Part shown: positions 1 to 9,020 of the stretch, piece after piece
How positions within the stretch are numbered: position 1 is the first letter of the stretch
Layout of the letters: every line of letters begins with the position of its first letter
Assembly (NCBI RefSeq): GCF_040718835.1
Contig: NZ_JBFEFG010000280.1
Coordinates: forward strand, 62,001-126,000
Length of the DNA: 64,000 bases
Direction of reading: 5' to 3'
DNA from: Bremerella sp. JC817
Lineage (GTDB): Bacteria; Planctomycetota; Planctomycetia; Pirellulales; Pirellulaceae
Notes under the pieces: model-generated
The model's input: only the letters and a program-made list of their open reading frames with translations
What the model was told of the DNA's origin: nothing
Database searches by the model: none
Program-made: the position numbers and the translations under genes

Positions 1-708
1 CCAGCCGTCGTAGCCCACTTCTTTCAACGTGTCGAAGTTGGTATCGAAATCGACATGCCCGGTGCCTGGCGTGGCACGATTGTTTTCAGAGATGTGCACG
101 TGGTGCAGCACGTCCGAGCAATCGCGAATGGCCTGGGCGATGTCCCCTTCTTCGATGTTCGAGTGGAAGGTGTCGTACATCATCTTGCAGTTGGGGTGAT
201 CGACTTCACGCACGAACCGGGCCGAGTCTTTATGCACGTTCAACAGGTAACATTCAAAGCGGTTGAGCGCTTCGACGCCGAGCATGACCTTCACGTCGCC
301 GGCGTATTCGGCAACTTGACGCATCGAATCGACGCCCCACTTCCATTCGTCTGCAGTCGGGCCGGCACCACTGAAGTGCCCGATGGCCGAGTGATATGGA
401 CCAACCAACGTTTCCGCCCCCAGGGCAGCACAGCAGTCGAGCGTCTTCTTGTTCAGTTCGACACCTTTGGCACGCACGGCAGCGTCGGCGCTGATCGGGT
501 TGTCTTCCAGGTTACGAACCGTAACGGCGGTACACTTCAGATCCAGCGCCTTGATCTTCTCGCCATACTTGGCCCACTTGTCGACGTCCAAGTTGAACAG
601 TGGAACTTCGACCCCGTCGTAACCCATGTTCTTCAATTCTTCGATCACCGGCAGCAAGCTGTCATCGGGATCGCCGGACCAAAGCAACAAGTTCATGCCA
701 AATTTCAT
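1..708 (-). CDS. Sugar phosphate isomerase/epimerase (TIM barrel), 3' end cut by window
   Basis: This is a xylose-isomerase-like TIM-barrel protein of the D-tagatose/D-psicose 3-epimerase type. The protein begins MKFGMNLLLWSG, which matches the first strand of such epimerases, and continues with the segments VGPYHSAIGHFSGAGPTADEW, MLGVEALNRFECYLLN (a metal-ligand Glu region) and MMYDTFHSNIEE (a metal-ligand Asp/His region). About 236 codons are visible and the last part lies outside the window. The start at 708 has AGGAG about 8 bases upstream. Two more sugar genes lie downstream of it in the window on the same strand (an oxidoreductase and a second TIM barrel), so a role in ketose or keto-sugar interconversion is likely. 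The exact substrate cannot be read from sequence. Confidence 0.85.
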   Translation of the reverse strand, partial: MKFGMNLLLWSGDPDDSLLPVIEELKNMGYDGVEVPLFNLDVDKWAKYGEKIKALDLKCTAVTVRNLEDNPISADAAVRAKGVELNKKTLDCCAALGAETLVGPYHSAIGHFSGAGPTADEWKWGVDSMRQVAEYAGDVKVMLGVEALNRFECYLLNVHKDSARFVREVDHPNCKMMYDTFHSNIEEGDIAQAIRDCSDVLHHVHISENNRATPGTGHVDFDTNFDTLKEVGYDGW

Positions 709-754
709 CGACGGGGTCTCCTGGAGTTGGTTTCGAGAGAGAACAGATGGGATT

Positions 755-1408
755 CTAGCTGGAGTGTGCCGGCAGCAATTGAGCCGACGATGTCCGAACG
801 TCCTGCCTTAGCTCTGGCAGAAGGGTAGTAAACGTGTCAGGCAACGCTGGTAGTTTGACTCGTTGCATCACCTGATTCAACCGGTAGAGAAGTTTTTCGT
901 CGTCGGGATAATCCTCGAGAAAACGGACCTCCACAAACCGCCCGATGAACCAGTCGAGTCGGTCCGCGGGACGCCCGGCAATCCGCTCGACGGTTTGCTG
1001 CACGAGCATGCCGTCAACCTCATTCATCGCAGCATAGTAGGCATTTAGCTCGGCCGGATCGTCTTCAATCAGGACCGAATCGAGGAGCAACTCGACCAGG
1101 ATGTGTCCCAGAAAACTGGGACGCATGCCACTGTCTTTGCCCAGAAAATCGCGAATCCGCTTCGTGAAATCCCACTGCAGCCGGTTAAATTCTTCGGTTC
1201 GATGAAACCAGTCATCGTCCGCATGATGCTGCACGATACCAGCCGCAATAAGGGCTTCGCAGGGATCTTCCGATTCACAATATGGAATCGCTTTCTTGGA
1301 ACGTGCCCGACATTTGCGATCGACCACGTTCAACCAATCTGGCACTGCCGTGCCAGCCAGAAAATAAGGCTCGTCCAAAAATCTGCGACCGTGGGCTAAG
1401 TAGTTCAT
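755..1408 (-). CDS. Conserved hypothetical protein, AcpH-like N-terminus
   Basis: A 217-residue soluble protein beginning MNYLAHGRRFLDEPYFLAGTAVPDW. This opening resembles acyl-carrier-protein phosphodiesterase (AcpH), which begins with N-F-L-A-H and an early Asp. Later His-rich parts (VQHHADDDWFH, LGHILVELLLDS) fit an all-helical metal-dependent phosphohydrolase fold. I chose the start at 1408 over the longer frame at 1456 because GAAGG precedes it and because a terminator hairpin of the upstream gene lies between the two starts. Function is inferred from short motifs only, so it could be a phylum-specific hydrolase with another substrate. Confidence 0.65.
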   Translation of the reverse strand: MNYLAHGRRFLDEPYFLAGTAVPDWLNVVDRKCRARSKKAIPYCESEDPCEALIAAGIVQHHADDDWFHRTEEFNRLQWDFTKRIRDFLGKDSGMRPSFLGHILVELLLDSVLIEDDPAELNAYYAAMNEVDGMLVQQTVERIAGRPADRLDWFIGRFVEVRFLEDYPDDEKLLYRLNQVMQRVKLPALPDTFTTLLPELRQDVRTSSAQLLPAHSS

Positions 1409-1431
1409 GCCTTCATCATTGCCAACCAACG

Positions 1432-1464
1432 AAAAAGGGAAAGGGGCCATCGGCACCCTTTCCC
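1432..1464 (-). terminator. Intrinsic terminator after the 1514-2605 gene
   Basis: A perfect 9-bp stem, GGGAAAGGG at 1437-1445 and CCCTTTCCC at 1456-1464, is followed on the minus strand by TTTTTC. It lies about 50 bases after the stop of the secreted-protein gene and before the start of the AcpH-like gene. Confidence 0.7.
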
Positions 1465-1513
1465 TCGGTGTTTCCTGTAATTCAGGACCTCGGCAAGCCC
1501 TAAGTTCTCGCGA

Positions 1514-2605
1514 CTAACGACGTCGCGCCCGCTGAGATCGCATTTGCCTGAGCTGCTCTTCTTTCTGTTGACGCTTGGCCTCAGCTTCTGCGGCTTTTTC
1601 ACAATTGTCGAGCCCCGGTACCTCTTCGATATGCACGACGCCACCGGGAGTCCATGCTTTCACTTCGATCTTTTCCAACTGCGACGCAACGATCGTCGGG
1701 ACGAGCAAGTTCACCCGCAGCGAGTCGCCAGCGGACGCGGTATCCAAGACAAACGTCGTCACGTAAGGAAGCTTGGCCGATTCCTCCGTAGCACTCGCCA
1801 GCATCGCTGCTTCGGTTTGCGACTGAGCGTCCATACCGGTCACGCCTAGCCCACGCACAATCGCATTGCCGGTTAATGTCGCCCCGAGGAGTTGCCCACC
1901 CGATTGCTTCTTGTGCATTGTTACCTGCACCACCGGAGAATCGAAATCCGCGGCCGTTTCAGGAATCGTTCCGCTCAGCTGAATCATCCCCTTGGTAGAG
2001 ATCAGCTTCAGGGGCAGTTCTTCGGCGTCCCGTTTCTCGCCGGCACGGGTTTCTAAATTTCCGAGGATTGCAGCCAAGTGCTGATCAGCCTCTTGTCGCG
2101 CAGCGAGACCTCGGGTTTGCCATTTCGTCTGGAGATTCCAGACTTCTTGAACGGCCCGATTGCGAGTGTTCATCATTTGATTGGTTGCTTCGACAGCTCC
2201 ATCCAAATCATTGCCACCCAAAACGGCATTCAACACCGCGGTGCCGACAGCTGCTTTCGACGCCTCTTGAACGTCTTTCATAAGCGATTCGTACTGCTGC
2301 ATCTCCTCCGGTGTTACCGTCATCTTCTGATAAGCATCTGCGATCCCTTGCACATGCTCTTTCAGTGGCGGCTCGGATCGTTCCGCGATCTCGCCAAACG
2401 ATTCGACTTTGGCCGAACGTTGCAGTGGCCTTCCGGCGACAGTCGCGTCGACCCCGAGGGCCTGAAAGAACTCGACTTCATCCGGTCGTAGCCATGCCTC
2501 AGCCGGCGCGAGTAGCTGCGCCGACGCAAGACTGGGACAAAGAAAGAGAATTGCAGTCCAACAGCCAACTGCCCACCAACCGCGCAAGATCTGAACGGAA
2601 ATCAT
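1514..2605 (-). CDS. Secreted hypothetical protein
   Basis: A 363-residue protein with a clear signal peptide: ISVQILRGWW, a hydrophobic core, then cleavage near SLASA-Q around residue 30. I picked the start at 2605 because it opens directly on this signal peptide and has AGGGAA upstream; the longer frame to 2746 adds 47 residues of unconvincing sequence. The mature part has an Ala/Gln/Glu-rich helical middle (residues about 110-200) and a C-terminal basic, Gln/Arg-rich tail ending RSQRARRR. I do not recognise the family. The upstream Gfo/Idh gene lies 174 bases away on the same strand, so co-transcription is uncertain. Confidence 0.75.
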   Translation of the reverse strand: MISVQILRGWWAVGCWTAILFLCPSLASAQLLAPAEAWLRPDEVEFFQALGVDATVAGRPLQRSAKVESFGEIAERSEPPLKEHVQGIADAYQKMTVTPEEMQQYESLMKDVQEASKAAVGTAVLNAVLGGNDLDGAVEATNQMMNTRNRAVQEVWNLQTKWQTRGLAARQEADQHLAAILGNLETRAGEKRDAEELPLKLISTKGMIQLSGTIPETAADFDSPVVQVTMHKKQSGGQLLGATLTGNAIVRGLGVTGMDAQSQTEAAMLASATEESAKLPYVTTFVLDTASAGDSLRVNLLVPTIVASQLEKIEVKAWTPGGVVHIEEVPGLDNCEKAAEAEAKRQQKEEQLRQMRSQRARRR

Positions 2606-2779
2606 GGATCGTTCCCTGAGTGTGAGATTCTGACCGGCTTGCCTACCGAAAGGCAAAGCAAGGGTGCTCACCAGGAGGCCTCTCGCCGACGCGATTCGCT
2701 CCCCCTTGGCCCCGCTCGTTACACCACTCGAACAGGGGCCATGCAAACAATCTCATTGCGGAACGATGGCAGTCGAGAC

Positions 2780-3919
2780 TTAGACGTCTTTCCAGCACTT
2801 TTCGGCGGCACTAGACAGAACGGCGTCGCAGACTTTGGCGGTCTCGAGGGCGCTGCGGAACGTTGGTTCGCACGGCTTGCCTTCTTCGATCGACTTCAGG
2901 AAGTCCGCCACCTGGTGCACGAAGCTGTGTTCGTAACCGATGCAGAGCCCTGGCACCCACCAATGATCCATGTACGGATGATCGCCATCGGTGATATGAA
3001 TCGTTCGCCAGCCACGTACTTCGCCCACGTCGTTGTGATCGAAGTATTCCAGCTTGTTCAAGTCGTGCAGGTCCCAGCGAATCGAGGCGTTTTCTCCATT
3101 GATCTCGAAGGTGTACAGCGCCTTGTGACCACGAGCGTAACGCGTCGATTCGAACAAGCCGAGCGAACCGTTCTCGAAGTGGCAGAAGAAGGTACAAGCG
3201 TCGTCGATCGTGACGGCCTGCTTTTCGCCGGTCGCGGTGTGCGTACGTTCTTTGATGAACGTCTCGGTCATCGCATTGACGTCTTTGATCGAACCGTTCA
3301 GCCACAGGGCCGTATCGATGCAGTGAGCCAGCAAGTCACCGGTCACGCCGCTACCGGCCGCCGCCGCATCCAGACGCCACAGACCAGCACCACCTTGTGG
3401 CAGATCGGCACTGATGGTCCAGTCTTGCAAGAAGTTCGCACGGTAATGGAAGATGCGTCCCAGCTTGCCGCTGTCGATGATCTTCTTCGCCAGAGTCACC
3501 GCCGGCAGACGGCGATAGTTGTACCAGATGGTGTTGGCAACGCCTGCTTCTTCGACCGCTTTGACCATCTCTTCGCCTTCGGCGGCCGTGCGACCGATGG
3601 GCTTTTCACAGAGGACCATTTTGCCGGCCTTGGCAGCCGCGATCGAGATCGGCGCGTGCGTATCGTTCGGCGTGCAGATATCGATGGCGTCGATATCGTC
3701 GCGAGCGATCATCTTTTCCCAGTCGGTTTCGTACGACTCGTAGCCCCACTGCTCGGCGAAGGCCTTGGTCTTTTCTTCGCTACGACCACAAACGGCTTTC
3801 AGGACCGGTTGGTATTCGAGTTCCGGAAAGAAGTCCGGCACACGCTTATAGCCGTTCGTATGCGTGCGGCCCATGAAGCCATATCCAACCAAACCAATGC
3901 GCAGAGGTTTCTTTGCCAT
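2780..3919 (-). CDS. Gfo/Idh/MocA family oxidoreductase
   Basis: A 379-residue cytoplasmic NAD(P)-dependent sugar dehydrogenase. The Rossmann motif [12 protein letters not shown] is at residues 9-20 and the family signature CEKPIG lies near residue 105. The C-terminal substrate domain includes [26 protein letters not shown] and a [14 protein letters not shown] segment typical of the family. GGAG lies about 10 bases before the start. It is 75 bases downstream of a TIM-barrel isomerase on the same strand, which is a classic pairing in inositol and keto-sugar catabolism. The substrate is not determinable; oxidation of a cyclic polyol or a glycoside hydroxyl is likely. Confidence 0.92.
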   Translation of the reverse strand: MAKKPLRIGLVGYGFMGRTHTNGYKRVPDFFPELEYQPVLKAVCGRSEEKTKAFAEQWGYESYETDWEKMIARDDIDAIDICTPNDTHAPISIAAAKAGKMVLCEKPIGRTAAEGEEMVKAVEEAGVANTIWYNYRRLPAVTLAKKIIDSGKLGRIFHYRANFLQDWTISADLPQGGAGLWRLDAAAAGSGVTGDLLAHCIDTALWLNGSIKDVNAMTETFIKERTHTATGEKQAVTIDDACTFFCHFENGSLGLFESTRYARGHKALYTFEINGENASIRWDLHDLNKLEYFDHNDVGEVRGWRTIHITDGDHPYMDHWWVPGLCIGYEHSFVHQVADFLKSIEEGKPCEPTFRSALETAKVCDAVLSSAAEKCWKDV

Positions 3920-3994
3920 GATGTATTGTCTCCCAGAGTGAAAACGCGGCCCGATGCCGCGTTGGTGGTGATAGGGGATGGGTTCGAAGGTGGA

Positions 3995-5029
3995 CTAGTT
4001 CCAACCGCACTGGTCGCGGACTTTGATCATCACGTCGAGGATCGTGTTCCACGTTTCCTGCGTCTCCAGCATCTCGTTGGGGAACATGCAACCGTCCCAG
4101 CAGATATGCTTGATGCCCCGATCCTGGGCTCCGTCGAGCCAGTACTTGCTACACTTCACGATGTCGAGCTTGCCGTTTGGATCGTCGGCTGGGCAGTGAC
4201 GTCCGGTCTTATCGTGCGAGCCAGTTCCATGCACCGAACCATCGTTCTGGGCAACATGGAAGTCGATCGTCCACTTCTTCAGGGCTCCGGTCATTTCAGC
4301 ATAAGCCGCCCAGAATTGTTCATCCGAATAGCCATCCTTCAGCAAGGCATGTTCCGGAGCGTTGTAACCCATCAGGTACAAGTAGGTGTGTGCCAGGTCG
4401 GCCTGGAAGCCAACCGTTTCTGGCATGCCGACCGCTTCGAGCAGATTCAGCATGTCCTTCCACGAGTGCATGCCGCCCCAGCAGATTTCGCCTTCCGCCG
4501 CCAGGCGTTCGCCATGATCGGCAGCGACTTTGCCCGCTTCTTGGAACGTTTCGGCAATCAGCTTGGTGTTGCCGGCGGGATCGGCTGACCAAGGCTCGAC
4601 ACCGCTGGCCGAGTCAATTCGGATGACGCCATACTGACGAACGCCATGCTCGTTGAAGATCTTCGCGATGCGGCAAGCTTTCTTCACAGCCAGCACGAAG
4701 TTGGCTCGTTCTTCGTCGGTCCCCATCGCAGGGCCACCGACGGTGCCTGGCCAAACCGGAGCCACCAGCGAACCGATCGCCAGATTCTTCGAGGCCACCA
4801 GGTCAGCAATCCGCTTCAATTCGTCGTCGGAAGCATCGGGATCAGTGTGTGGGTGAAACAGAAAGTAATCGATCCCGTCGAACTTGATTCCGTCGACTTC
4901 CGCATTCGCCGTCAGCTCCAGCATCCGTTCCAGGCTGATCGGTGGATGGTCGGTGCCTTCCTCTTTACCAACCAGGCCAGGCCACATGGCGTTGTGAAGT
5001 TTGGGGGCTGCATTGGGATGTTCGCTCAT
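3995..5029 (-). CDS. Sugar phosphate isomerase/epimerase (xylose isomerase-like TIM barrel)
   Basis: A 344-residue TIM-barrel protein. Likely metal ligands fall in [10 protein letters not shown] (Glu), [11 protein letters not shown] (Asp, His) and [10 protein letters not shown] (His). The N-terminal [17 protein letters not shown] and the extended [13 protein letters not shown] loop mark a subfamily that accompanies Gfo/Idh oxidoreductases in planctomycetes. GGAG precedes the start by about 8 bases. It is the first gene of a probable operon with the downstream oxidoreductase and faces a divergent DUF4432 gene across a 494-bp regulatory region. It probably isomerises or epimerises the sugar made or used by the oxidoreductase. 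Confidence 0.9.
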   Translation of the reverse strand: MSEHPNAAPKLHNAMWPGLVGKEEGTDHPPISLERMLELTANAEVDGIKFDGIDYFLFHPHTDPDASDDELKRIADLVASKNLAIGSLVAPVWPGTVGGPAMGTDEERANFVLAVKKACRIAKIFNEHGVRQYGVIRIDSASGVEPWSADPAGNTKLIAETFQEAGKVAADHGERLAAEGEICWGGMHSWKDMLNLLEAVGMPETVGFQADLAHTYLYLMGYNAPEHALLKDGYSDEQFWAAYAEMTGALKKWTIDFHVAQNDGSVHGTGSHDKTGRHCPADDPNGKLDIVKCSKYWLDGAQDRGIKHICWDGCMFPNEMLETQETWNTILDVMIKVRDQCGWN

Positions 5030-5523
5030 GAAGAGGCTCCAAGGGAGATGAATGGCGGATAAGTAGATGCCACTGCGGAATCAAAAGCAGCGGCCAGCGT
5101 GGTGGTCTCGCTCGAAGTCCAAGCTGTCCTGGGCAATCGAAGATTGCGATCAGAGCACGAAGCGACGAAGCGGAAGGAATAAATAGTTGCGGGGGTCGCT
5201 GGCGTTTGAATCACCATCCACGACTTCGGCGATGCCATCCCGTTGGACGATGATCTCGATCATCTCGGTTCGTCACTTCGGTGTGGTAGCATAATGCGGT
5301 GGACGGTGCCCCAGCGGGCACCAGACTGCCGAGTTACTGCCTCGCAAGGCAGTCCCAAGACGGTCAAGGGAAAGCGCTTGTTTTAACAATTTTTGTTGCC
5401 CTGACAAGTAAATGCCTTTCGTTTTCACCCCTTCTGTGCTGGAATTTCACACCTAGCAACCGTATGTTAGCGGACTCTTGTCCGTTAGCGCCTAAATCCT
5501 GTCCAGAAACGCCTAATACGGAA
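5030..5523. promoter_or_regulatory. Divergent intergenic region with a LacI-type half-palindrome
   Basis: These 494 bases separate the minus-strand isomerase/oxidoreductase pair from the plus-strand DUF4432 gene. I see no gene in it. It contains the palindrome AAGCGCTT at 5372-5379, the core typical of LacI-family operators, and 5 bases later an inverted repeat AACAA-TTT-TTGTT at 5385-5397. A weaker inverted repeat, GATGAT-CTCG-ATCATC, is at 5249-5264. No LacI-type repressor gene is in the window. Operator function is inferred from motif shape and position only. Confidence 0.4.
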
Positions 5524-6687
5524 ATGCCCCTGATGAGCAATCGCTGGATCCTGAGCGAATACGATGTCGAGTCCCCATTTCAGCAGCCAGCGCAGTTCTT
5601 GAAGACTGCCAAAGAGCATGGCTTGAGTGTCACCCACACGCGGATGTTCGGCGGGCGACGTGATGGCGTGGAACTGCTGACAGTGCAGAACGGCGACTTC
5701 TCGTTCACCACCATCCCAACGCGCGGCATGGGGGTCCATCAGGCCAAGTATGGCGACACCCGCATCGGTTGGAACTCGCCGATTGAAGGTCCGGTCCATC
5801 CGCAGTTTGTTCCTCTTTCCGATCCGAGCGGGCTCGGTTGGCTCGATGGCATGGACGAGCTGATCGTGCGCTGCGGTCTGGAAAGCAACGGTGCCCCAGA
5901 GTTCGATGCCGAGTCTGGTCGTTTGAAGTATGGCCTGCATGGTCGTATCGCAAATCAGCCGACCGAAGATGTCGTCGTCGAAGTTTCCGACGCAGGCGAG
6001 ATGTGCATCACAGGCGAAGTCCGTGAGTCACGCTTTCTTTGCTACAACGTCGCCCTCAAGACCGAGATCCGCACGAAGGCAGGCGAGAACGGTTTCCGCA
6101 TTCGCGATCAGATCGTGAATCGTTCGGCTCAGCCAAGCACCGCTCAGATGCTATACCACATCAACATGGGCGCTCCGATCCTGGGCGAAGGTGCCTCGGT
6201 CGTTTGCCCTGCGACCGAAATCTGCCCCCGCACCGATGTCGCGGCCGCTGGGATCGAGAACTGGTCGACCTACGACGCACCGACGACTGGCTATCAGGAA
6301 CAGGTCTTCTTCTTCCAACTTGCCGCGGACGAAGCGGGCCAGACATGTGCCTTATTGAAGAATGCCGCCGGCGACCAAGGCGTCTCGGTTCATTTCAATA
6401 TTCAGCAGCTGCCCTACTTCATCGTCTGGAAGAACACGGCCGCCGAAGCCGATGGCTACGTCACCGGCCTGGAACCAGCGACTAACTTCCCGAACCCACG
6501 TTCGTTTGAGGAGACGCATGGTCGCGTTCTGCAGCTTGCCCCAGGTCAGACCTATGAGATCGACCTGGGACTGCAATTCCATCCCGATGCTGTCAGTGTC
6601 GCGGCGATCGAAGAGAAGATCGCCGGTCTGACGAAGGGGACCGAGGCGAAAGTTCATACCTCGCCCCAAGCCAACTGGTGCAGCTAA
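5524..6687 (+). CDS. DUF4432 family aldose 1-epimerase-like protein
   Basis: A 387-residue protein of the galactose-mutarotase-like beta-sandwich superfamily, DUF4432 branch. Recognisable parts are FTTIPTRGMGVHQAKYGDTRIGWNSP near the N-terminus, YGLHGRIANQPTEDV in the middle and VTGLEPATNFPNPRSFEE near the C-terminus, which hold the family's conserved His/Glu sugar-binding residues. The open frame extends upstream to 5299, but that extension is Cys- and Pro-rich and unlike the family, so I start at 5524 (5533 is also possible). It probably acts on a free or oxidised sugar produced by the divergent genes. Its stop overlaps the stop of the next, convergent gene. Confidence 0.85.
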   Translation: MPLMSNRWILSEYDVESPFQQPAQFLKTAKEHGLSVTHTRMFGGRRDGVELLTVQNGDFSFTTIPTRGMGVHQAKYGDTRIGWNSPIEGPVHPQFVPLSDPSGLGWLDGMDELIVRCGLESNGAPEFDAESGRLKYGLHGRIANQPTEDVVVEVSDAGEMCITGEVRESRFLCYNVALKTEIRTKAGENGFRIRDQIVNRSAQPSTAQMLYHINMGAPILGEGASVVCPATEICPRTDVAAAGIENWSTYDAPTTGYQEQVFFFQLAADEAGQTCALLKNAAGDQGVSVHFNIQQLPYFIVWKNTAAEADGYVTGLEPATNFPNPRSFEETHGRVLQLAPGQTYEIDLGLQFHPDAVSVAAIEEKIAGLTKGTEAKVHTSPQANWCS

Positions 6688-7406
6688 CGCGCCTTCACCG
6701 CTGCAAATGAACCGAAGCAGGCATTCAGATGCAGTACTTCTGCTTGCTGAAAGCCAACTTCGCGGCAGAGATCGACTTGATAGAGGACACTCCGAGGGGT
6801 GTCCTCTTTTTCGATATAGTCGAACACGGTTTGACGATAGGCGTCATCCTTCAAGCTGCGGAGGTACTCGCCGTAACGTTCCCACTGCACCTGGGTGGCC
6901 GCCGTCACATCCTGAGCGACCAGATCACTGACCAGAAAGATTCCGCCTGGTTTCAGCGATTGAAAGACCTTGGTGAAGACCTGCTTCCAGTCGGCATCGT
7001 CGCGAAGGTGATGCAGCACGGCGGCGGCCATTGCGACATCAAACGCTTCCTTGGGCAGCTCAAGGTCGCGAACATCGCCGCAAAGGGTCGTTACGTTGTC
7101 GGCGGAACTGGCTTCTAAACGCTGCCGGGCGCGATCGAGCATCGGCTGGCTGAGATCGATCAAAGTGCAATCGAGATTGGGAAGACGTTCCAGTAGTTTC
7201 AGCGTGTAGTTGCCCGCTCCGCAGCCGATGTCGAGCACGCCGGTGGCGTCGGGGCACTGCGCCGCGGCGACACGTGTAATCAGCTCTAGCACCACCGGGG
7301 CATCCATGGTGGCCGATTGCCCTGTTTCGAGATTCGAAAAACGCTCCACATCGTTGTCGAACCGGGCTCGAATTTCTTCGACGGTCGACTTGTTCGCTGA
7401 ACTCAT
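6684..7406 (-). CDS. Class I SAM-dependent methyltransferase
   Basis: A 240-residue cytoplasmic methyltransferase. Motif I (VLDIGCGAGNYTL) is around residues 56-68, followed by CTLIDLSQPML (motif II) and VAMAAAVLHHL (motif IV region). The C-terminal EKEDTPRSVLYQVDLCREVGF is typical of small-molecule methyltransferases of the ubiE/tehB type. I start at 7406 because GGAGA lies 5 bases before that ATG; an in-frame TTG at 7427 is less likely. The TAG stop shares the tetranucleotide CTAA with the stop of the convergent DUF4432 gene. The substrate is unknown. Confidence 0.85.
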   Translation of the reverse strand: MSSANKSTVEEIRARFDNDVERFSNLETGQSATMDAPVVLELITRVAAAQCPDATGVLDIGCGAGNYTLKLLERLPNLDCTLIDLSQPMLDRARQRLEASSADNVTTLCGDVRDLELPKEAFDVAMAAAVLHHLRDDADWKQVFTKVFQSLKPGGIFLVSDLVAQDVTAATQVQWERYGEYLRSLKDDAYRQTVFDYIEKEDTPRSVLYQVDLCREVGFQQAEVLHLNACFGSFAAVKAR

Positions 7407-7555
7407 GAAGTCTCCTACAAAGATCAATGGGATTGTCTCGTTTCATCAGACAACCTGATTACGGGTTCGGTTCGCGGACGAACTAATCGCTACCTTCGGC
7501 ATGATAAGTTTCGCATCCGCGCAATTCCGCTAGCGATGCTTGTTCTTTTTTTCTT

Positions 7556-7582
7556 TTGACGATTGCGCAAAGCCGATAAAAT
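7556..7582 (+). promoter_or_regulatory. Possible sigma70-type promoter for glgC
   Basis: TTGACG at 7556-7561 and TAAAAT at 7577-7582 lie about 80 bases before the glgC start, but the 15-base spacer is shorter than the usual 17, so this is only a candidate. Confidence 0.3.
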
Positions 7583-7659
7583 GCGACAGTCACCCCGGAG
7601 GCCCGCCCCCAGCTTCCCAGCCTCTTCCCACACCCAATCATAGCTGAGGTACGCATCGG

Positions 7660-8919
7660 ATGGAGAACGTACTCACCGTGATCCTTGCTGGCGGCAAGGG
7701 TTCACGTCTGGAACCGTTAACACGTGACCGGGCCAAGCCGGCGGTCCCCTTTGGCGGCGTCTATCGCATCATCGACTTCGCCCTCTCGAACTGTCTCAAT
7801 AGTGGATTTCGCAACATCCAACTGCTGACCCAATACAAGGCTCAAAGCCTCGACCGACATATCAATGTCGGCTGGCAGCGATTCTTTTGCCGTGAACTGG
7901 GCGAATGCATCGATGTCGTGCCACCACAACAACGTATCGACGAGCAGTGGTATCAAGGCACAGCGGATGCGGTTTATCAAAACATCTACGCGATCGAGAA
8001 GCATCGTCCTGAGTATGTCGTCGTCCTGGCTGGCGATCACATCTATAAGATGAACTATGCCTCGATGCTCGACTTCCACATCGAAAACGGAGCCGATCTG
8101 ACGATTGGAGCACTAAAGACCACGGTCGAAGAAGCACGTTCGTTTGGCGTGATGCAGATCGACCGCGAGCAGCGGATCCTTGGTTTCGACGAGAAACCGG
8201 CCAATCCGAAGACCATCCCTGGCGACAACGAGCACTGCCTCGCTTCGATGGGTATCTACGTCTTCAACGCCAAGTTCCTCTTCGAGCAGCTTTGCAAAGA
8301 CGCAACCAATCGGACCAGCGCCCATGACTTCGGCCGAAACATCATTCCGTCGATCATCGACACGCATCGCGTCTATGCGTTCCCCTTCCGGGACGAGAAT
8401 CGCAAGCGGGATGCTTACTGGCGAGACGTAGGTACGCTGGATGCCTATTACGAAGCGAACATGGATCTCGTTTCGGTCGATCCTCTGCTCAACATCTACG
8501 ACGAGGCCTGGCCGCTGCGAACCTACCAGCCGAATGTCCCGCCACCGAAGTTTGTCTTTGGCAGTGAAAGCGTATCGGATCGTCGCGGGTATGCCATGGA
8601 CAGCGTCGTTTGTGGTGGCTCGATCATTTCTGGCGGCGAAGTCGAACGCAGCATCATCGGCCCACGCGTCCGTGTGAATAGCTTCTCGTCGGTGCATGAC
8701 TCGATCTTGTTCGAGGGAGTCACGGTCGGGCGACATTGCCAGATCAACCGAGCGATCATCGACAAAGGGGTCTCGATTCCTGCTGATACGCAAATCGGTT
8801 TCGACCTGGAACTCGACCGCAAACGAGGCTTCACCGTGACACCTTCCGGCCTTGTGGTGATCGCCAAAGAAGACCTGATCGAGCCGCAGATGACCAGCGG
8901 CAAGCCACGCGTCGCGTAG
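7660..8919 (+). CDS. glgC: Glucose-1-phosphate adenylyltransferase
   Basis: The 419-residue protein makes ADP-glucose from ATP and glucose 1-phosphate, the committed step of glycogen synthesis. The nucleotidyltransferase signature ILAGGKGSRLEPLTRDRAKPA is at the N-terminus, followed by GGVYRIIDFALSNCLNSG, the WYQGTADAVYQN segment, GDHIYKMNY and the glucose-1-phosphate loop GFDEKPANP. The C-terminal third carries hexapeptide repeats of the left-handed beta-helix (SVVCGGSIISGGEVERSIIG). Length is close to the E. coli enzyme (431). No other glg gene lies in the window. Allosteric residues cannot be assigned with confidence. Confidence 0.96.
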   Translation: MENVLTVILAGGKGSRLEPLTRDRAKPAVPFGGVYRIIDFALSNCLNSGFRNIQLLTQYKAQSLDRHINVGWQRFFCRELGECIDVVPPQQRIDEQWYQGTADAVYQNIYAIEKHRPEYVVVLAGDHIYKMNYASMLDFHIENGADLTIGALKTTVEEARSFGVMQIDREQRILGFDEKPANPKTIPGDNEHCLASMGIYVFNAKFLFEQLCKDATNRTSAHDFGRNIIPSIIDTHRVYAFPFRDENRKRDAYWRDVGTLDAYYEANMDLVSVDPLLNIYDEAWPLRTYQPNVPPPKFVFGSESVSDRRGYAMDSVVCGGSIISGGEVERSIIGPRVRVNSFSSVHDSILFEGVTVGRHCQINRAIIDKGVSIPADTQIGFDLELDRKRGFTVTPSGLVVIAKEDLIEPQMTSGKPRVA

Positions 8920-9020
8920 GCCTAACGGTAACTTAGGAAAACTGACGTGGTTCGAATTTCGCGAAAGTTCTAAACTGACGTGAAATTCCAACCACGATGT
9001 TTCCAGATTGTTGCCGAGCC

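Noticed and set aside
2639..4588. A 649-codon open frame on the plus strand
   Set aside because: It runs antisense to two well-supported genes (an oxidoreductase and a TIM-barrel isomerase), has no recognisable domain and reads as the shadow of GC-rich codons on the other strand.
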